Assembly (NCBI RefSeq): GCF_040394755.1
Contig: NZ_JBEBRQ010000002.1
Length of the DNA: 64,000 nt
Origin: Castellaniella defragrans_A
GTDB taxonomy: Bacteria; Pseudomonadota; Gammaproteobacteria; Burkholderiales; Burkholderiaceae_B
Direction: 5' to 3' (one strand)
A program made the translations under genes and the position numbers. Within the stretch, counting starts at the first letter, position 1; each line of letters opens with the position of its first letter. Below the pieces are notes generated by a model, which was not told where the DNA came from, searched no databases, and saw nothing but the letters and a program-made list of their open reading frames with translations. Shown one piece after another: positions 60,447 to 64,000 of this stretch.

Positions 60447-60491
60447 TACCCGCTATTCTCCCGGCGCGCGCGCCGAAAATCATGATGATCC

Positions 60492-61097
60492 TTATTCTTC
60501 CTCGTTCGGATCCCGGTATTCTGGCGGCAGACGGTGGGCAATCCCCTTGTGGCAGTCTATGCAGGTTTCCCCCTCGGCCTGGGCCTTCATATGCCGATTA
60601 TAGTTGCTCAGTTTCTGGGCGTCCTTGCTCATGGCATCGAAATTGTGGCAGTTGCGGCATTCCTGCGAATTATTCGCCTCCATGCGCGCCCATTCGCTGG
60701 TGGCCATTGCCATGCGATGCGCCTGGAATTTTTCGGGCGTATCGATGGTGCCGATCAGTTTCCCCCAGACCTCCTTGCTCGCCTTGATCTTGCGGACGAT
60801 CGTCGGTCCCAGCTCGTGAGGCACGTGACAGTCGGGGCAAGTCGCGCGGACACCGGAGCGGTTCGAATAGTGGATGGTTTTCTTGTACTCCTGATAGACG
60901 TTGTCGCGCATCTCGTGGCAACCGATGCAGAACTCGAGCTTGTTGGTCATCCCCAGGGTGGTCTGGAAACCACCCAGGAAAACGGCGCCGCCCAGGAACC
61001 CGATGACCAGCAAAGACAAGACTGACCATTTGGCCGACGGGCGCCGTGATGCGCGCCAGATCCTGCGCAGAAAACCGGGGGACTTTTCTTGATTCAT
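60492..61097 (-). CDS. Tetraheme NapC/NirT-family cytochrome c (CymA-like quinol dehydrogenase)
   Basis: This 201-residue protein has an N-terminal membrane anchor (WSVLSLLVIGFLGGAVFLGG) and exactly four heme motifs: CIGCH (57-61), CPDCH (87-91), CRNCH (147-151) and CIDCH (179-183). The size and layout are those of NapC, NirT and CymA, which move electrons between the quinone pool and periplasmic partners. It sits directly after the mtrB-like gene (26-base gap), so CymA-type service of an outer-membrane conduit is more likely than service of nitrate or nitrite reductase, none of which is in view. The subclass still needs a tree. Confidence 0.92.
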   Translation of the reverse strand: MNQEKSPGFLRRIWRASRRPSAKWSVLSLLVIGFLGGAVFLGGFQTTLGMTNKLEFCIGCHEMRDNVYQEYKKTIHYSNRSGVRATCPDCHVPHELGPTIVRKIKASKEVWGKLIGTIDTPEKFQAHRMAMATSEWARMEANNSQECRNCHNFDAMSKDAQKLSNYNRHMKAQAEGETCIDCHKGIAHRLPPEYRDPNEEE

Positions 61098-61123
61098 AGT
61101 GGCTTTTTGAGTCCAGGCAAGTG

Positions 61124-63190
61124 TTATTGGAACCGGTAGATGTAACGCACGCCGACGAAGACGGCCTTCTGGACCGGATCGGTGGTGATGTAGGTACCAT
61201 CAGCCATGCGGAAAGGCGTGCCGTCGCTGTACTGCCAGGTCCAGTCATCTGTCTTCCAATAATCGTAGATCGCGTCCAGGCGCAGGTCGGAAGACTTGTT
61301 GAGCGCATACTGGGCAAACCACGACAGGCGCAGATGCCTGTTGGTGATGTCGGATAGATCCGTCGTACCGCCAGTAACAGGGGTAAGGGCCAATATGTCG
61401 TATTTGCTGACGCTTTGCGTCCATTCCATATCGGCACCGGTGCGCAAGCGGGGTGTGGCATCCCATCGAATGCCCAGGCCGAAGGAATTGGCGCCATCCT
61501 TCAAATCATATTGGTAGTTTTGTACAGTCGTGTTACCCCCAGTCTGCCGGGCCTCGCTCTGATCATAGCTATACCAGGCATTGAGACTGAGCTTATTGCT
61601 GATCGCCCAAGAGCCATCGAGGCTGTAGAGCCTGGTCTTGCCCCTTTCGAGACCATAGGTATTGTCACCGCTATACCGATCCCTGCCGTCCTCGACGACA
61701 AATTGCACGGAAACTGCATCGATCGGTGCCCAATCAGCGAGCAAGCGGAGCTTGTCGCGTTTACGGTCGGCAATGCTCATGGGATTGATCATGCCCGCCA
61801 TCACATTTTTATAGCTATCCATAAAGGCCGAACCATCCCGTTCGGCATGCACCCAGGACACACTACCGTTGATGGTTTCCGACATGGATCGGCGCAGTTC
61901 AAGACGAGAGGTGGTTTCGTCGAGATCACGGCGGAAAGCCACAGCACGGGTCTTATCAGTTCCGGTGACCATGATCGGCTGATCGCGTCTTTGCCGTTTT
62001 TCCTCGACGCTGCCCACCAGGCTGTAACCACTGCCGAAGCGGTAGGTACCCTCGACTTTGCCACTGAGCGTCCTGACGGACGAACCGACATATGGCGTAC
62101 CGTTACTAATGTAATTGACGACAGTCGTTTTATCATCCCGATCGTGATAGCGCAAATTCCCATTCAAGGTGAATTGCTTGGTGATCCGCGAATTCAGGCC
62201 CAACTGCAACAGAGTGGTATCCACCCTGGTATCCAGGCGGTTGTATCCACCATTTGCCTGACCAAAGCCCACGACCGGAATACCGTTATCCTGTGTGGCG
62301 CGAGCGTACTCCGCCTTGAAGGTCCCGCGCGTGTTATTGGTGAAGTTATAGCCGCCATTGAGGAACACCTGATGCGCCTCGTTGTCGAGCGGTAGAGACG
62401 CGTAGGCAGTGGTGATGGCGGTGGCACTGGAGCGATACGTATTAGCAACCAGACCATTGGTGACATTGTTCTGGTACCAGCTGGCGTTATAACCGCCGCG
62501 AATCTGGAATTTTTCGGTTGCGTACGTCAACGCGGTTTCCAACTGACGGGTGGTGCTATTGATCGGCTCGACGGTGAAAATTCCGCTAGCATGACCCCAA
62601 TTGCGAGCACCGGTCTTTTCCTCGTTCTTGAACGTGGCGGTAAAGTCCAGGCCAGGCCACAGGTTCTTGTAGATATTGGCATTGATCTGTTCGCGCGTCG
62701 TGCCCAACCGCAGGGTCGTCAACTGCGGTCCAAGCCGGCCTGGGGTGCCTATATTATTGGTTGGATTCCACGTGCCAGCGCCCTGCAGATTGGTGTGGTA
62801 GACATTGGGATCCCGGCGTGAAATCCGATTGTATTCGAGGCCGATCCCCCAATTGCCCTGGCGCAGCACCTCGCCCCTGATCGAACGTGTATCGTCGATG
62901 CCGAGGTTGCGCGCATCGAGCCTGTACCACGTGCCGGTGTCGTTGTAGCGTTTGACGATGCTGGCATCGAGCAGGCCGTAGGCCTTGCCGCTCTCGTTCA
63001 TGCCATCGTACTTGCCGGACTGCGCGCGGTCGTCGCCCGACCAGTAGCCCGCACCCACGGAAATCGAACTTTTCGGCTCGGTGAGTTCGGTGATCTCGTC
63101 ATCCTGGGCCCGCACATCACCTATGGTGCCAAAGATCGCCAACAAGGCAGCGGGAATGACACCCAGGCACAACTGTTTTTGCTTTGCCAT
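61124..63190 (-). CDS. MtrB/PioB-family outer-membrane beta-barrel protein
   Basis: This 688-residue protein has a signal peptide (about 1-28, ending DVRA). A long series of alternating amphipathic strands follows, of the kind NLGIDDTRSIRGEVLRQGNW and LRLSWFAQYALNKSSDLRLD, ending in YIYRFQ. Length and pattern match MtrB/PioB barrels, which hold a decaheme cytochrome inside the outer membrane. The only cysteine visible is in the signal peptide, so the CxxC of Shewanella MtrB is absent. GGAGGAG lies upstream of the ATG, 19 bases after the multiheme cytochrome gene. Confidence 0.9.
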   Translation of the reverse strand: MAKQKQLCLGVIPAALLAIFGTIGDVRAQDDEITELTEPKSSISVGAGYWSGDDRAQSGKYDGMNESGKAYGLLDASIVKRYNDTGTWYRLDARNLGIDDTRSIRGEVLRQGNWGIGLEYNRISRRDPNVYHTNLQGAGTWNPTNNIGTPGRLGPQLTTLRLGTTREQINANIYKNLWPGLDFTATFKNEEKTGARNWGHASGIFTVEPINSTTRQLETALTYATEKFQIRGGYNASWYQNNVTNGLVANTYRSSATAITTAYASLPLDNEAHQVFLNGGYNFTNNTRGTFKAEYARATQDNGIPVVGFGQANGGYNRLDTRVDTTLLQLGLNSRITKQFTLNGNLRYHDRDDKTTVVNYISNGTPYVGSSVRTLSGKVEGTYRFGSGYSLVGSVEEKRQRRDQPIMVTGTDKTRAVAFRRDLDETTSRLELRRSMSETINGSVSWVHAERDGSAFMDSYKNVMAGMINPMSIADRKRDKLRLLADWAPIDAVSVQFVVEDGRDRYSGDNTYGLERGKTRLYSLDGSWAISNKLSLNAWYSYDQSEARQTGGNTTVQNYQYDLKDGANSFGLGIRWDATPRLRTGADMEWTQSVSKYDILALTPVTGGTTDLSDITNRHLRLSWFAQYALNKSSDLRLDAIYDYWKTDDWTWQYSDGTPFRMADGTYITTDPVQKAVFVGVRYIYRFQ

Positions 63191-63209
63191 GATTTATCTC
63201 CTCCCACTG

Positions 63210-64000
63210 TTAACGAAAGAAGCGCACTGCATTGGTAGCGTCCGTACTGTTGCTACCATGAATGTTGCTATGACAGTTGAGGCAACCGCGAGCCCCAACC
63301 GGACCGCCGCTACTGACACCAGGCAGTGCACCAGTAGTGGTGAGACTTTGCTGGAAGGCGGTATTCGCCGCATGGCCCGGAATAGAACTGGTGCTGCCGT
63401 GGCATTGCTGGCACAACATAGGCGCACGCTGCTTCAGCAAGTTGGCGACCGAAGTCCCGTGCGGCTGGTGGCACAGGGCGCAATCCTCCTGCACCGGCTC
63501 GTGGTTGTGCACGAAGGGGCCGCGCTTTTCCATGTGGCAGGTGTAGCAGGTGTCGTTGGTGCTGGACTTGATCAGCGTATTCGGGTTGTCGTTGTGCACA
63601 TCGTGGCACGAGGAGCAGGACATTTCGCCCTCGGGCACGGGGTGGTGGCTCGGGCGGTTCATCAGGGCGCGTTGCTCTTTGTGGCACTGGTAGCACACCT
63701 GGGGCTGCTCTTGCTTGTCGCGCACCTTGTCGTGGTTGCTGTGCACCGTGTGGCAGGACGTACAGGCCACGTCGCGGTTGTAGTGCGCGCTGGATTTCCA
63801 GTTGATGTGCTTGCCGCCATGCGTCTGGTGGCAGTTCATGCAGGTATCGGCCTGCTCTTGCGCGTCGTCGGGCTTATAGCCTGAGTCCGTGTGCTTGCGG
63901 CCGAATATTTTGTCGGGCCGCGGGCGGCCCTTGCCGTCGGTATTGCCCTTGAGGTGCGCCTCGCTGGCGCCGTGGCAATCCTGGCAAGCCGGCGTCCGGG
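63210..64000 (-). CDS. MtrA/DmsE-family multiheme cytochrome c (5' part beyond the window)
   Basis: The frame enters from the right edge and ends at a TAA at 63210. In about 262 visible residues there are nine CxxCH motifs: CQDCH, CMNCH, CTSCH, CYQCH, CSSCH, CYTCH, CALCH, CQQCH and CLNCH. The ending CLNCHSNIHGSN is typical of periplasmic decaheme cytochromes MtrA and DmsE. At least one more heme and the signal peptide are expected upstream, which would give the usual ten. It should dock in the MtrB-like barrel encoded next and span the outer membrane. Confidence 0.92.
   Translation of the reverse strand, partial: RTPACQDCHGASEAHLKGNTDGKGRPRPDKIFGRKHTDSGYKPDDAQEQADTCMNCHQTHGGKHINWKSSAHYNRDVACTSCHTVHSNHDKVRDKQEQPQVCYQCHKEQRALMNRPSHHPVPEGEMSCSSCHDVHNDNPNTLIKSSTNDTCYTCHMEKRGPFVHNHEPVQEDCALCHQPHGTSVANLLKQRAPMLCQQCHGSTSSIPGHAANTAFQQSLTTTGALPGVSSGGPVGARGCLNCHSNIHGSNSTDATNAVRFFR

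Noticed and set aside
60492..61097. Tetraheme cytochrome as NapC of a periplasmic nitrate reductase
   Set aside because: No napA, napB or napD is adjacent, and the gene sits inside the MtrA/MtrB-like run. The CymA-like role is more economical, though not proven.

Overview
The window looks like a chromosomal segment of a high-GC betaproteobacterium. The gene content points to Burkholderiales, most likely an Alcaligenaceae-type genus (Bordetella, Achromobacter, Pusillimonas or Castellaniella-like). This is an inference from gene families such as the short H-NS protein with an arginine/glycine-rich linker, the yebC-purD-nadD-rsfS-rlmH block, glcDEF and the System I ccm genes. No direct taxonomic marker such as rRNA is present. 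Coding density is high and many neighbouring genes share ATGA stop/start overlaps.

Layout. 1-11.9 kb is a mosaic: the end of a small secreted protein, a permease, two tRNAs (Thr-CGT and Lys-CTT), an orphan HigA with only the 3' tip of its toxin, a complete RelE/XRE toxin-antitoxin pair, a J1-crystallin-like ADP-ribosylglycohydrolase, ghrA with a lipoprotein, a methyltransferase, a di-Mop protein, and LysR/EamA and phosphatase genes. 12-20.6 kb holds purB, a GST, and a minus-strand run dld-glcD-glcE-glcF-mnmA for D-2-hydroxyacid (glycolate) oxidation. 20.6-22.1 kb holds aroG, behind a leader peptide rich in Phe/Tyr codons and an intrinsic terminator, which together form a convincing attenuator. 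22.1-29.1 kb is an osmolyte island: ehuBCDA (ectoine uptake) converges on ectR-ectA-ectB-ectC-ectD (ectoine and hydroxyectoine synthesis), with a sigma-70 promoter and a palindromic operator in front of ectR. 29.2-45.4 kb is mostly housekeeping: tldD, a nitrilase, hns, pepN, fbp, qor, yebC, purD, nadD, rsfS, rlmH, pyk, maf and two EamA permeases. 45.5-53.9 kb is catabolic or accessory: a class V aminotransferase, LysR/azoR, enoyl-CoA hydratase, nitronate monooxygenase, a flavin monooxygenase, GNAT, tag and a Fic protein.

54-64 kb is the most interesting part. A minus-strand cluster begins beyond the right edge with an MtrA/DmsE-type multiheme cytochrome (nine CxxCH motifs visible). It continues with an MtrB/PioB-type outer-membrane barrel, a tetraheme NapC/CymA-type quinol dehydrogenase and a full cytochrome c maturation set, in the unusual order ccmD-E-F-G-H-I-A-B-C. 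Together these would carry electrons from inner-membrane quinol (or in the reverse direction) across the periplasm and through the outer membrane, with the heme-attachment machinery encoded immediately downstream. The outer-surface partner, if there is one, lies outside the window.
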